Below, one piece after another: positions 23,478 through 32,680 of a stretch of DNA of 64,000 nt (position 1 is the first letter of the stretch; every line of letters starts with the position of its first letter). Source of the DNA: Oscillospiraceae bacterium (GTDB lineage: Bacteria; Bacillota_A; Clostridia; Oscillospirales; Oscillospiraceae); contig JAGBAI010000042.1 of the NCBI GenBank assembly GCA_017939025.1, forward strand, positions 96,468-160,467. The letters run 5' to 3'. Both the position numbers and the translations under genes were made by a program. The notes beneath the pieces were generated by a model. It ran no database searches and was not told the origin of the DNA. It saw only the letters and a program-made list of their open reading frames with translations.

Positions 23478-24614
23478 ATGAAGCTGATCCATTTATCGGA
23501 CCTGCACATCGGCAAGCGGGTCAATGAGGTTTCCATGATTGAAGATCAGGCATATATCCTGAAGCAGATTCTGGAAGCCATCGATTCCGAGCGGCCGGAG
23601 GCGGTTCTGATCTCCGGCGATGTGTATGACAAGAGTATCCCTTCAGCGGAAGCCGTCACCCTGTTTGACGATTTTCTCTGTCAACTGGCGCAGCGGAATC
23701 TACAGGTGTTCATTATCAGCGGCAACCATGACTCTGCCGAGCGGCTGGCCTTCGGCGGCCGCCTCATGGAAAGCAAAGGCATTCACCTGTCCCCTGTGTA
23801 TGATGGCAATATTGCTCCCATTACGTTAAACGACGAATATGGCGCTGTTCATTTCTGGCTGCTGCCCTTCCTGAAACCTGCCCACGTGAAGCGGTTTTAT
23901 CCAGATACGGGGATCGAAAGCTACACCGACGCCTGCCGTGTGGCTGTGGAAAAAATGGGAATCGATTCTGCCCAGAGAAATGTTATCCTGGTTCATCAGT
24001 TCGTCACCGGCTGCAGCACCTGCGATTCCGAGGAGATCAGCGTAGGCGGCACGGACAATGTGGATGCCGCTGTCTTTGCGGACTTCGACTACGTGGCCCT
24101 GGGCCATATCCATGGCCCCCAGAACATTGGCAGCCAGCACATCCGCTACTGCGGTACCCCGCTGAAATATTCTTTCTCAGAAGCAAACCACAAAAAGAGT
24201 ATCACGGTGGTGGAACTGGGCAAAAAGGGCAAATTTGACCTCCGCACCATTTCCCTTACCCCCCTGCACGATATGCGGGAGCTCCGGGGCAGCTATGACG
24301 ATGTTACCGCAAAATCCTTCTGGGAAAATACTGCCGTGGAAGACTATCTGCACATCACGCTGACAGACGAAGAGGATGTTCCCGAGGCTATGGCAAGACT
24401 TCGGGTGATCTATCCCAATCTTATGAAGCTCAGCTATGACAATACCCGCACCCGCAGCAACGCTGTCATCGACGGGGCTGTGGATGTGCAGAAGAAATCT
24501 CCCCTGCAGCTCTTTGGTGAGCTGTATGAGCAGCAGAATAATCAGCCTATGTCGGAAATTCAGCATGATTTCATGCAGGAACTGATTGAATCCATCTGGG
24601 AGGGCGAAAAATGA
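23478..24614 (+). CDS. sbcD: Exonuclease SbcD (Mre11 family)
   Basis: The 378-residue phosphoesterase nuclease subunit has the metal-binding motifs in order: LSDLHIGK at residues 5-12, SGDVYD near 47, SGNHDSAERL near 80, VHQF near 172, and GHIHGPQ near 208. With SbcC it forms a complex that cuts DNA hairpins and processes double-strand breaks. GGAGG lies 6 bases before the start, and the stop overlaps sbcC by 4 bases. In a genome region with many long palindromes the hairpin nuclease is a relevant neighbour, though this is only context. Confidence 0.95.
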   Translation: MKLIHLSDLHIGKRVNEVSMIEDQAYILKQILEAIDSERPEAVLISGDVYDKSIPSAEAVTLFDDFLCQLAQRNLQVFIISGNHDSAERLAFGGRLMESKGIHLSPVYDGNIAPITLNDEYGAVHFWLLPFLKPAHVKRFYPDTGIESYTDACRVAVEKMGIDSAQRNVILVHQFVTGCSTCDSEEISVGGTDNVDAAVFADFDYVALGHIHGPQNIGSQHIRYCGTPLKYSFSEANHKKSITVVELGKKGKFDLRTISLTPLHDMRELRGSYDDVTAKSFWENTAVEDYLHITLTDEEDVPEAMARLRVIYPNLMKLSYDNTRTRSNAVIDGAVDVQKKSPLQLFGELYEQQNNQPMSEIQHDFMQELIESIWEGEK

Positions 24615-27373
24615 GACCTCTGAAACTGACCATGTCTGCCTTCGGCCCCTATGCCGGCCGTATGGAACTGGATTTTGAAACGTTGGGCACCGGCGGACTG
24701 TATCTGATCACCGGTGACACCGGTGCCGGCAAGACCACCATTTTCGATGCCATCAGCTTCGCCCTCTTCGGAGAAGCCAGCGGCGGCAGCCGGGAACCGG
24801 GAATGCTCCGCTCCAAATACGCCGATCCCGCCACCCCCACAGAAGTGACCCTTGTATTCCGCTACGCGGGAAAGGAATACACCATCACCCGCAATCCCGA
24901 ATACATGCGTCCCAAGGGCAGGGGCGAAGGTCTGACCAAGCAGACTGCCGGTGCCACCCTGGTCTGTCCCGATGGCCATCCGGTGACCAGACCCAAGGAA
25001 GTCAATGCCGCCATCCGGGATATTCTTGGCCTCGACCGGGAGCAGTTTGCTCAGGTTGCCATGATCGCCCAGGGTGATTTTCTGAAACTGCTGCTGGCTG
25101 ACACCAGGGAGCGTCAGAAGATTTTCCGGAGCATCTTCCACACCAATCTGTATGTGGAGCTTCAGGATCAATTGAGCAAGCAGGCCAATAAAGTCAAATA
25201 TCAGTGGGAAGATGTACAAAACAGCATCCGGCAGTATGTGGAGGGAATTCTCTGGGGAGAAGATCCCGCATTTGCAGATCAGATCCGGCAGGCAAAAGAA
25301 GGAACACTTCCTGTTGCCGAAGTCCTTTCTATGCTGGACTCTCTTCTGGATTCTGATGCTGCCACCCGGGATACACTGGAAGAACAGCTGCAAAACACCG
25401 AAAAAGAACTTGAAACTGTTGTCGCTCTGCTGACCAAAGCAGAGTCCTACCAAAAACGCAAGCAGAATTTAGCCCTGGCCGGGGAACAGGAAGTATCCGC
25501 AAGGCTGCTTCTCGTCCGGAAACAGGAGGCACTGGAAGCAGAACAGGCCCGGAAACCCCAGCAGGATCAGCTGTCTGTCGAAATGACTGCAATTGAACTG
25601 AGCCTGCCGGAGTATGACCATCTGACAGCGCTGGAGACTGCCCTTTCCAGTGCACAGAAACTGCAGAAAACTACAGAATCGGACGCCGTCACCGCCAGCA
25701 AAATCAAGTCCACTCTGTCTGCTGAGATCGACACACTGAAAGAAGAACGAAAATCCCTGGAAAATATCGGTGCAGAAAAAGAAAAACTGCTCCGCCAGAA
25801 GCAGGAGCAGCATCAAAAGCGGGACAGCCTTCAAAAACTGACCGCCGATATATCCAAATATCACACACAGCTGGACAACTGGAAAATTGCGCAGGAGCTG
25901 TATCTGGCAGCAAGTGAAAAATCCACCCGGCTGATGCAGGAATACGATACCAAAAACACGGCATTTCTGGATGAGCAGGCCGGTATCATCGCCGGCAGGC
26001 TGAAAGATGGGCTGCCCTGTCCTGTCTGCGGCTCTGTTCACCATCCCTCACCAGCGGTAATGTCCGACACCGCACCCACCGAGGATGAGGTTAAGAAAGC
26101 CAGAAAGGCATACGAAAAAGCAATCAAAGATACCGAAAAGACCGGTGCTGCAGCGGCAAAGGAAAAGGGAAAAGTTTCCACATTGGAAGAATCAATTCTG
26201 AAGCAGGCTGCCACACTTATGGGGCTGCAGGAAATTGGCTTAGCAGAATCTGCTGCACAGGACGCTGTCTCTGCGCTGAAAAGTTCCATTGAGGAACTGG
26301 ATTCCCGCATTCAGATAATCGCCAGAGGACAGGATCGAAAAAATCACCTGGATGATCTGATTCCCAAAAAGGAAAAGGAGCTTACCGCTGCGGAAGAAAG
26401 GCTGACTGCCGCCAAAGAACAGATGGCCTCTTCTGCTGCATCCATACAATCTCTGACAAATCAGCTGGCTGTACTGCGTGAAAAATTGGCATTCAAAAGT
26501 AAGGCTGCTGCCATTGCGCAGCGCAATGCTCTGGATGCAGAGCGCAAAGCCTTGCAGTCTGCACTGAATGCTGCGGAAATGGCCTATGCCCGCGCTAAGG
26601 AAGAACTTGCCGCCCTGGTTGCCTCCATCCAGGAGCTGAAAAAACAGTTAGCTGAAAGTACCGAAATCGATGTACAGACTCAGATTGAGAAAAAGAATGC
26701 ACTGAACGAGCAGAAAGCTTCCATTATGAAAGAACAAAAGGCCGTCTACACCCGTATCACATCCAACACTTCCTGTCTGAAAAACATTCAGAATAAATCC
26801 GCAGCTCTGTCCGCTCTGGAGGAAAAGCAGAAATGGCTCCGTGCTTTGTCGGATACTGCCAACGGTACAATAAAAGGCAAGGAAAAGATCATGCTGGAAA
26901 CCTACATCCAGACTACCTACTTCGACCGGATCGTTGCCCGGGCCAACGTACGGCTCATGAAGATGACCGGTGGTCAGTACGATCTGAAACGCCGGAAGGA
27001 TTCCGGCAGCATACAGGGAAAAAGCGGACTGGAGCTGGATGTCATCGACCACTACAACGGCACAGAACGCAGTGTCAAGACCCTCTCCGGTGGCGAAAGC
27101 TTCAAGGCCTCTCTTGCGCTTGCTCTCGGTCTGTCTGACGAGGTGCAGATGTCCACCGGCATTCAGCTGGATACCCTGTTTGTGGACGAGGGCTTTGGTT
27201 CCCTGGATCCGGAATCCCTGAACCAGGCTTACAATACCCTGGCGGGTTTGACCGAAGGTAACCGGCTGGTGGGCATCATCTCCCATGTTGCAGAGCTGAA
27301 GGAACGCATTGATAAGCAAATTGTAGTCACCAAAGAAAAATCCGGCGGCAGCAAAGCAGCCATCGTCATGTAA
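24611..27373 (+). CDS. sbcC: Exonuclease SbcC (Rad50 family)
   Basis: This 920-residue SMC-like ATPase has Walker A GDTGAGKTT near residue 37, long coiled coils on either side of the zinc-hook motif CPVC near residue 470, the signature LSGGESFKASLALALG near residue 820, and Walker B LDTLFVDEGFGSLD near 855. The hook joins two SbcC molecules, and the head binds SbcD. The length is normal for Clostridia. It is the second and last gene of the sbcDC operon, which ends in a strong terminator. Confidence 0.95.
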   Translation: MRPLKLTMSAFGPYAGRMELDFETLGTGGLYLITGDTGAGKTTIFDAISFALFGEASGGSREPGMLRSKYADPATPTEVTLVFRYAGKEYTITRNPEYMRPKGRGEGLTKQTAGATLVCPDGHPVTRPKEVNAAIRDILGLDREQFAQVAMIAQGDFLKLLLADTRERQKIFRSIFHTNLYVELQDQLSKQANKVKYQWEDVQNSIRQYVEGILWGEDPAFADQIRQAKEGTLPVAEVLSMLDSLLDSDAATRDTLEEQLQNTEKELETVVALLTKAESYQKRKQNLALAGEQEVSARLLLVRKQEALEAEQARKPQQDQLSVEMTAIELSLPEYDHLTALETALSSAQKLQKTTESDAVTASKIKSTLSAEIDTLKEERKSLENIGAEKEKLLRQKQEQHQKRDSLQKLTADISKYHTQLDNWKIAQELYLAASEKSTRLMQEYDTKNTAFLDEQAGIIAGRLKDGLPCPVCGSVHHPSPAVMSDTAPTEDEVKKARKAYEKAIKDTEKTGAAAAKEKGKVSTLEESILKQAATLMGLQEIGLAESAAQDAVSALKSSIEELDSRIQIIARGQDRKNHLDDLIPKKEKELTAAEERLTAAKEQMASSAASIQSLTNQLAVLREKLAFKSKAAAIAQRNALDAERKALQSALNAAEMAYARAKEELAALVASIQELKKQLAESTEIDVQTQIEKKNALNEQKASIMKEQKAVYTRITSNTSCLKNIQNKSAALSALEEKQKWLRALSDTANGTIKGKEKIMLETYIQTTYFDRIVARANVRLMKMTGGQYDLKRRKDSGSIQGKSGLELDVIDHYNGTERSVKTLSGGESFKASLALALGLSDEVQMSTGIQLDTLFVDEGFGSLDPESLNQAYNTLAGLTEGNRLVGIISHVAELKERIDKQIVVTKEKSGGSKAAIVM

Positions 27374-27384
27374 CTATCCATAAA

Positions 27385-27427
27385 ACTACCGGATCTGGAG
27401 AAGAAACCAGATCCGGTAGTTCTTGTT
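27385..27427 (+). terminator. Intrinsic terminator of sbcDC
   Basis: ACTACCGGATCTGG (27385-27398) pairs with CCAGATCCGGTAGT (27407-27420), followed by TCTTGTTTT. It starts 11 bases after the SbcC stop. Confidence 0.88.
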
Positions 27428-27441
27428 TTAAGGCATTATAT

Positions 27442-27474
27442 TATTTCTTAATTAAACAGTTTAATTAAGAAATA
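27442..27474. other. AT-rich perfect hairpin between sbcC and the mutase gene
   Basis: A 15-bp stem, TATTTCTTAATTAAA (27442-27456) with TTTAATTAAGAAATA (27460-27474), closes a CAG loop. A smaller hairpin (GCACC/GGGTGC) follows. No T run is appended in either direction beyond the stem itself. It may be a repeat or part of a bidirectional terminator for the convergent genes. Confidence 0.45.
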
Positions 27475-27560
27475 GTATCAGCACCGTATCAGGGTGCCGG
27501 GAACTGGTTTCTTTTTCAAAATTCACTCTGAAAAATATGCCGTCAATGGACATTCCGCTT

Positions 27561-28973
27561 TCATTGTTTCAGGAAAGATTCCCATTTTTGGATATAATTC
27601 CGTGTCTGATGCAGTGTATTGCCCTCAGCGGCAATGCGCAGCAGGGGTTCTGTACCGGAGAAACGGCAGATAACCCAGCTTCCGTCTTCGAAACAAACCT
27701 TACAGCCATCTGTCCAGTTTATGTCCTTGATGGTTTCTGTAAAGGCGGGGATCTGGTGATTCTGGAAGATCAACTGCTGCAGCTCCTGCTTGCGCTCATG
27801 GGTCATTTTCAGAGAACTTTCCTCATAATAGAGCATTCCGTATTTTTGAACGATTTCCCGGTAGAGTTCACCAATGGATTTTCCTGTAACCGCCAGTGTT
27901 TCCACCAGCAGTGAGGCAGCGTAGATGCCATCCTTTCCGGGTATATGGCCCTTGACCGCCAGACCACCGGAGGATTCGCCGCCAATAATGGCACCGGTTT
28001 CTGCCATCTTTGCGGAGACATATTTGAAGCCAACCGGGACCTCATAACATTCCTGTCCAAAATCTGCGGCAACCCGGTCCAGAAGATGGGTGGTGGAATT
28101 GTTCCGGACACAGGGCCCCCGCCAATTCCGGTATTGCAGGAAGTAATAGTACAGCAAAACCAGCACGGTATTGGCGTGGAGATATCTGCCGTATTCATCG
28201 ATCACACCCAGCCGGTCTGCATCTCCATCCATTGCAATTCCCAGGTGGCACCGGTTATCCACCACATAGTTGGACAGCAGCTTCAGTGCATCGGCACTGG
28301 GAGCCGGCATCCGGCCGCCGAAGAGGGTGTCGTGCTGCTCATGGAGCACCTCCACATCGCAGCGGCTGGTCAGTAAAACAGTGCGCAGACTGTTAAGTCC
28401 GACACCGTACATGGGATCGATGGCGATCCTCAGCTGGGATTGGCGGATTTTTTCTGTGTCTACCAGGCTCAGAATGCTGTCAATATATTCGTTGAAGGGA
28501 TATCCCTCACGGATGATGCCGGAAGCCAGCGCATCGGCATAGGGGATGCTTTTTACATCTTCGGGCCGCAGCTTTGTGATTTCTTCCTCAATCTTTTGGG
28601 TCACGGTTTTATCTGCATCCCGTCCGCCTGCGGTAAAGACCTTGATGCCGTTATAAATTGCCGGATTATGGCTGGCTGTCACGGCAATACCGTAAGGCAG
28701 CCCCATCTGCTTTACGGTAAACATGATCAGCGGTGTTGGCACGGAGCGGTTAATGACATAGGGATGAAAACCGTATCCTGCCAGTACCTCCGCAGCCCAG
28801 AACATGGATTCCTTGGACAGAAATCTGCGGTCATAGCCCAGACAGACGGTAACGCCTTCATGCCCTTCTTTCTGCATCAGCGCACACAGGCCTGCAATAA
28901 GCAGACGAATATTCTCTTTGGTAAATCCATCGGCGATGATATCACGCCAACCGCCGGTTCCGAATTTAATCAT
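27561..28973 (-). CDS. Phosphohexomutase (phosphoglucomutase/phosphomannomutase family)
   Basis: The 470-residue alpha-D-phosphohexomutase has the phosphoserine loop TASHNPAIYNGIK near residue 102, the metal-binding loop DGDADR near 240, the sugar-binding GGESSGG near 330, and the phosphate-binding FSGTEPLLRI near 437. It interconverts hexose 1- and 6-phosphates; glucose or glucosamine/mannose preference cannot be told. It is a single gene read away from the ABC importer genes, separated from them by a terminator. It could supply sugar 1-phosphates for the polysaccharide cluster. Confidence 0.9.
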   Translation of the reverse strand: MIKFGTGGWRDIIADGFTKENIRLLIAGLCALMQKEGHEGVTVCLGYDRRFLSKESMFWAAEVLAGYGFHPYVINRSVPTPLIMFTVKQMGLPYGIAVTASHNPAIYNGIKVFTAGGRDADKTVTQKIEEEITKLRPEDVKSIPYADALASGIIREGYPFNEYIDSILSLVDTEKIRQSQLRIAIDPMYGVGLNSLRTVLLTSRCDVEVLHEQHDTLFGGRMPAPSADALKLLSNYVVDNRCHLGIAMDGDADRLGVIDEYGRYLHANTVLVLLYYYFLQYRNWRGPCVRNNSTTHLLDRVAADFGQECYEVPVGFKYVSAKMAETGAIIGGESSGGLAVKGHIPGKDGIYAASLLVETLAVTGKSIGELYREIVQKYGMLYYEESSLKMTHERKQELQQLIFQNHQIPAFTETIKDINWTDGCKVCFEDGSWVICRFSGTEPLLRIAAEGNTLHQTRNYIQKWESFLKQ

Positions 28974-28991
28974 TTTATTCCTCTTTTCTGC

Positions 28992-29028
28992 AAAAACACC
29001 CTTGGCGCTGCATCTGCATTGCCAAGGG
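28992..29028 (-). terminator. Intrinsic terminator after the HAD hydrolase gene
   Basis: CCCTTGGC (28999-29006) pairs with GCCAAGGG (29021-29028); on the minus strand the stem runs into TGTTTTTG. It ends the importer operon. Confidence 0.82.
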
Positions 29029-29048
29029 TTGTTTTCAGTAGCGCCAGA

Positions 29049-29663
29049 TTATTCGGTTACATTCACACCGGCAGCCCTTAACTGACGGCGCAGCAGTGTC
29101 ACATCCTTGTGGAACACTGCGCCGGGAATTCCACAGTACAACGCGCCTTCAATATTGGCGGAGACATCGTCCACAAAGAAGCACTCACCGGGAACCAGAC
29201 CAAAGCGATCCATTGCCCGGAGGTAGTAATCCGGATGAGGCTTCATGACCTTCTCATCGGCAGAAATGATCTTACCGTCGAAGAACTGCCAGCCGGAGAT
29301 TTTGGGCCAGTATTCGTGCTGGCGGATGCTGGCATTGGAAAGCAAGTAAATACCGTAGCCGTTCTTCTTCAGCTCCTCCACCAGCTCTGCCACACCGGCA
29401 ACAGGAAGCATGGGTTCATCCCAGCAGGATACCAGTTGGTGGACAGCCTTGTGCAGATGCTCCGGAAGGCGTTTGCACATCAGCACCTCCGCCTCCGGTT
29501 CTGCCAGGGTACCCCGATCCATCTGCACCCACTCCACGCTCAGAAAAACCTCCCGCAAAAGCAGCTGCTTATCCTCTTCGCTGATATCCAGGCGATCCAG
29601 GAAGACCCGCCGGTCGAAGTGGATCAGCACATTGCCCATGTCAAACAAGATGTTTTTGATCAT
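29049..29663 (-). CDS. HAD-family phosphatase
   Basis: The 204-residue haloacid-dehalogenase-type hydrolase has motif I ILFDMGNVLIHFD at residues 4-16, motif II SNAS near 105, the Lys in VMKPHPDYY near 137, and motif IV FVDDVSANIEGA near 165. In motif I the second Asp of DxD is Asn (DMGN), as in YihX-type sugar-phosphate phosphatases such as alpha-glucose-1-phosphatase. It overlaps the permease gene by one base, so it is coupled to the importer, suggesting that the imported compound is a phosphate ester or is dephosphorylated inside. Confidence 0.88.
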   Translation of the reverse strand: MIKNILFDMGNVLIHFDRRVFLDRLDISEEDKQLLLREVFLSVEWVQMDRGTLAEPEAEVLMCKRLPEHLHKAVHQLVSCWDEPMLPVAGVAELVEELKKNGYGIYLLSNASIRQHEYWPKISGWQFFDGKIISADEKVMKPHPDYYLRAMDRFGLVPGECFFVDDVSANIEGALYCGIPGAVFHKDVTLLRRQLRAAGVNVTE

Positions 29664-31321
29664 CAGACGATCTTCACCTTACCCTTCGTCAGCCGGAACA
29701 CGATCAGCAGGGAGATGATGGTGGTCACTGTCAGAATGGTGGCCAGGGCGGCGGCGGTGCCGTCAGACATCCGAACCACTTCCTGATAGATGGCAACGGC
29801 GATGGTGGAGGTCTTGCCGGAATAGAGCATGATGGAACTGCTCAGCTCGTTGATGCAGGTGATCCAGCTCAGAACCGCACCGGACATGATGCCAGGCAGC
29901 ATCATCCGTGCCGTCACCGTGAAGAAGGTTTTCATGGGGCTGACGCCTAAGTTGATGGAGGCTTCCTCCACCGACGGATCCATCTGGTACAGGAAGGCCG
30001 TTCCCGAACGGACGGTGTAGGGCAGCTTTCTGACCACATAAGAGATGATCATGATGGCAGCGGTACCCACCAGGATCATGGGCTTGCGGTTAAAGGCCAC
30101 GATCAGGCCGATACCCAGAACGGAGCCGGGAATGACATAGGGGAACATGATGAGGGTATCGATGAGATTTGCCACCTTTCCCTTCTTCCGAACCAGGATA
30201 TAGGAAACCAGGATGCCCAGAATCACGATGAACACGATGGCCACCAGGGAGAAGACATAGGTATTCTTGATATTCCGGCCCAGCCGGGACAAAATGGCTT
30301 CATAGTTGCTCAGATTGATACCCTTGACCATGCCGGAGAAGCTGCGCTCCACGAAGGACTGGCAGACAACCACGATCTGAGGCAGGAAGGCCAGGAAGGT
30401 AACGATCCAGATGGGCAGGGACACTGCAAACCGTTTCCAGCCATGGAGCTGATCCTCCTTAGGCGGACGCAGAGAACTCATCTGGTAGTTCCGCTTGTCG
30501 ATGACCAGCTTCTGGAAGGCCAGCACTGCCAGCGAGCAGAACACAATAATCACGGACAGGGCCGAAGCCATATAAGGGTTGACGGCACTTTCGGACATGT
30601 ATTCGTTATACACCAGCACCGGAAGAACCGTATAGCCTTCGCCCAGCAGCATAGGCGTACCGAAGTCAGCCAGAGCAGTCATGAACACCATGACGCAGCC
30701 TGCCAGGATGGAAGGCAGGATCACAGGCAGGGTGATGGTCCAGATCCGCTTCAGCTTGCTCATGCCCAAATTCTCCGCGGCCTCTTCCAAAGAAGAATCA
30801 ATGGAGTTCATGGCGCCGGAGGTGTACAGGTAAATATAAGGGAACAGGTGCAGCGTAAAGACGAAGATGATACCCTCCCGGCCATAGATGGTGGGCGCTG
30901 TTGCGCCGAAGAGCTTGAACAGCTTAGCGATGAGGCCATTGCGGCCCATGAGGATGATCCAGGAGTAGGCCCCGATGAAAGGAGGGCTCATAAGGCTCAT
31001 GATGATCAGAATGTGCAGCAGCTGCTTGCCGGCAACATTGTAGCGGGTCATCACATAAGCAATGGGTACACCGATGACGGTGGTAGTCAGCACCGTGATA
31101 CCGCAAACCACCAGGGAGCGGATCAGTGTCTGATAATAATAGGGCTTGGTAAAGAACCGGACGAAGTTATACAGGGTCAGGCCCTCAACCTTGTTGGAGA
31201 ACACGCTCTTGGTCAGGATCGTGTAGAAGGGGTACACGATGAACAGACACATGCTGGCAATGACGAAGAACTTTGTAAAAAACCAGAAGTCAAGCTTGAC
31301 TTTTCCCAATCTTTCCTTCAC
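29663..31321 (-). CDS. Fused two-domain ABC permease (FbpB/AfuB type)
   Basis: The 552-residue protein carries two copies of the binding-protein-dependent permease domain, about 12 membrane segments in all. Each half has an EAA loop: EEAAENLGMSKLKRIWTI near residue 185 and EEASINLGVSPMKTFFTV near 460. This fused layout is typical of FbpB/AfuB/ThiP importers of ferric iron, hexose phosphates or thiamine. It overlaps the ATPase gene by 4 bases. The substrate is discussed under the binding protein at 32681. Confidence 0.9.
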   Translation of the reverse strand: MKERLGKVKLDFWFFTKFFVIASMCLFIVYPFYTILTKSVFSNKVEGLTLYNFVRFFTKPYYYQTLIRSLVVCGITVLTTTVIGVPIAYVMTRYNVAGKQLLHILIIMSLMSPPFIGAYSWIILMGRNGLIAKLFKLFGATAPTIYGREGIIFVFTLHLFPYIYLYTSGAMNSIDSSLEEAAENLGMSKLKRIWTITLPVILPSILAGCVMVFMTALADFGTPMLLGEGYTVLPVLVYNEYMSESAVNPYMASALSVIIVFCSLAVLAFQKLVIDKRNYQMSSLRPPKEDQLHGWKRFAVSLPIWIVTFLAFLPQIVVVCQSFVERSFSGMVKGINLSNYEAILSRLGRNIKNTYVFSLVAIVFIVILGILVSYILVRKKGKVANLIDTLIMFPYVIPGSVLGIGLIVAFNRKPMILVGTAAIMIISYVVRKLPYTVRSGTAFLYQMDPSVEEASINLGVSPMKTFFTVTARMMLPGIMSGAVLSWITCINELSSSIMLYSGKTSTIAVAIYQEVVRMSDGTAAALATILTVTTIISLLIVFRLTKGKVKIV

Positions 31322-32394
31322 AGGGAAAGCACCTCCTCCGTATCTGCCTCATAGAGGCTGATCCGGGCAGGATCAAAGCTGAGGAACACCCGCTCACCGT
31401 CATCGTGGACTTCGGTGGTATCCTTGGTGTATTCGTTGACGATCAGGGTCTGGCCGTTATCCAGCTCTACCTCGTATTCGATGAAATCCCCCAGGAAGGT
31501 GGAGAAGAGGATCTTGCCGGGCATACCTTCCTGGCTGAAGAACAGCTGCTCGGGCCGGGCAGAGATCTTGGCCTTGCCGGTGTAGGCACGGCGGACAGGA
31601 ACCTGGATGCTCAGCTCACCCTGGATGGTGACCTTGGCGGTGCCATCTTCGCCGCTCTCTGCTTCGCAGTCCAGGAAATTGCTGACACCGATGAAGCCGG
31701 CAACAAAGGGATTCTGAGGCTTGGCATAGATCTCGTTGGGAGTGCCGATCTGCATGATGCAGCCATCCTTCATAACGGCGATCCGGTCAGAGATGGCCAG
31801 CGCCTCCTCCTGGTCGTGGGTGACATAGATGGTGGTAATGCCAAGGCGGCGCTGGAGCTTTTTGATGACAGAGCGCATCTGAACCCGGAGCTTAGCATCC
31901 AGGTTGGAAAGAGGCTCGTCCATCAGCAGCACGCTTGGCTCAATGACGAAAGCACGGGCCAGGGCCACACGCTGCTGCTGGCCGCCGGAGAGTTCATTGG
32001 GCTTCCGGTCTGCCAGATGGGAGATCTGTACCAGCTCCAGTGCCTCCTCTACCCGCTCATTTATTTCCGCCTTGGGAGTCTTCCGGGCTTTTAAGCCGTA
32101 GGCCACATTTTCCCGGACGGTCAGATGGGGGAAAATGGCATAATTCTGGAATACCATACCGATATCCCGCTTATGGGCAGCCACATCGTTGATGCGCTTT
32201 TCGCCAAAATAGAAGTCACCGCCTTCGATGGAGTTGAAGCCTGCGATCATGCGCAGCAGGGTGGTCTTGCCGCAGCCGGAGGGGCCCAGCAGGGTAAAGA
32301 ATTCGCCCTCCCGGATGTCCAGAGACACACCGTTCAGTGCGGTAAAATCGCCGTAACGCTTTACGGCATCCTTAATAATGACTTCATTGCTCAT
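31318..32394 (-). CDS. ABC importer ATPase with TOBE domain (PotA/FbpC type)
   Basis: The 358-residue ATPase has Walker A GPSGCGKTT near residue 37, signature LSGGQQQRVALARA near 135, Walker B LLMDEPLSNLD near 155, and the switch His in VTHDQEEA near 192. The last 110 residues form a TOBE-like regulatory domain. It is preceded by the binding-protein gene across a 286-base gap with a terminator and a twin-palindrome repeat, so it is probably expressed at a lower level than the binding protein. Confidence 0.92.
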   Translation of the reverse strand: MSNEVIIKDAVKRYGDFTALNGVSLDIREGEFFTLLGPSGCGKTTLLRMIAGFNSIEGGDFYFGEKRINDVAAHKRDIGMVFQNYAIFPHLTVRENVAYGLKARKTPKAEINERVEEALELVQISHLADRKPNELSGGQQQRVALARAFVIEPSVLLMDEPLSNLDAKLRVQMRSVIKKLQRRLGITTIYVTHDQEEALAISDRIAVMKDGCIMQIGTPNEIYAKPQNPFVAGFIGVSNFLDCEAESGEDGTAKVTIQGELSIQVPVRRAYTGKAKISARPEQLFFSQEGMPGKILFSTFLGDFIEYEVELDNGQTLIVNEYTKDTTEVHDDGERVFLSFDPARISLYEADTEEVLSL

Positions 32395-32499
32395 AATGGA
32401 TCGTCCTCTCTTTTCTTAGATGGGCTTGTACGGTTCAGGAAAAGGGTTCACAAAAACCACTTTCCTCAGCGGTACAGGAGGTATCGATAGGTTTATGCC

Positions 32500-32622
32500 G
32501 TAGGGCGGGGATATATCCCCGCCGGGCAACTGCGATTACCGAGCGGCAAAGCAGATGCTGAGTGCTGGATCATTCAGCAATTCAGTTACGAAAGTGTCCG
32601 GCGGGCATATATGCCCGCCCTG
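32500..32622. repeat. Twin-palindrome repeat between importer genes
   Basis: Two perfect 20-bp palindromes, GGCGGGGATATATCCCCGCC (32504-32523) and GGCGGGCATATATGCCCGCC (32600-32619), stand 76 bases apart. The ends GTAGGGCGGG and CCCGCCCTGC are inverted to one another, so the unit is a small element of about 123 bp with a hairpin at each end. It lies in the operon gap. Confidence 0.7.
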
Positions 32623-32640
32623 CACGATGCTTGTGGGAAA

Positions 32641-32664
32641 AGGGAGTCCCCGGGGGGACTCCCT
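32641..32664 (-). terminator. Strong hairpin terminator after the binding-protein gene
   Basis: AGGGAGTCCCC and GGGGACTCCCT form an 11-bp stem; on the minus strand TTTTTCCC follows. It starts 17 bases after the binding-protein stop. Partial read-through would give much more binding protein than ATPase and permease, the usual ratio for such importers. Confidence 0.8.
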
Positions 32665-32680
32665 GCCATTGAAAATCAAA

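Noticed and set aside
23251..23481. 76-codon plus-strand frame ahead of sbcD
   Set aside because: It runs through consecutive hairpins of the repeat and has no initiation signal.
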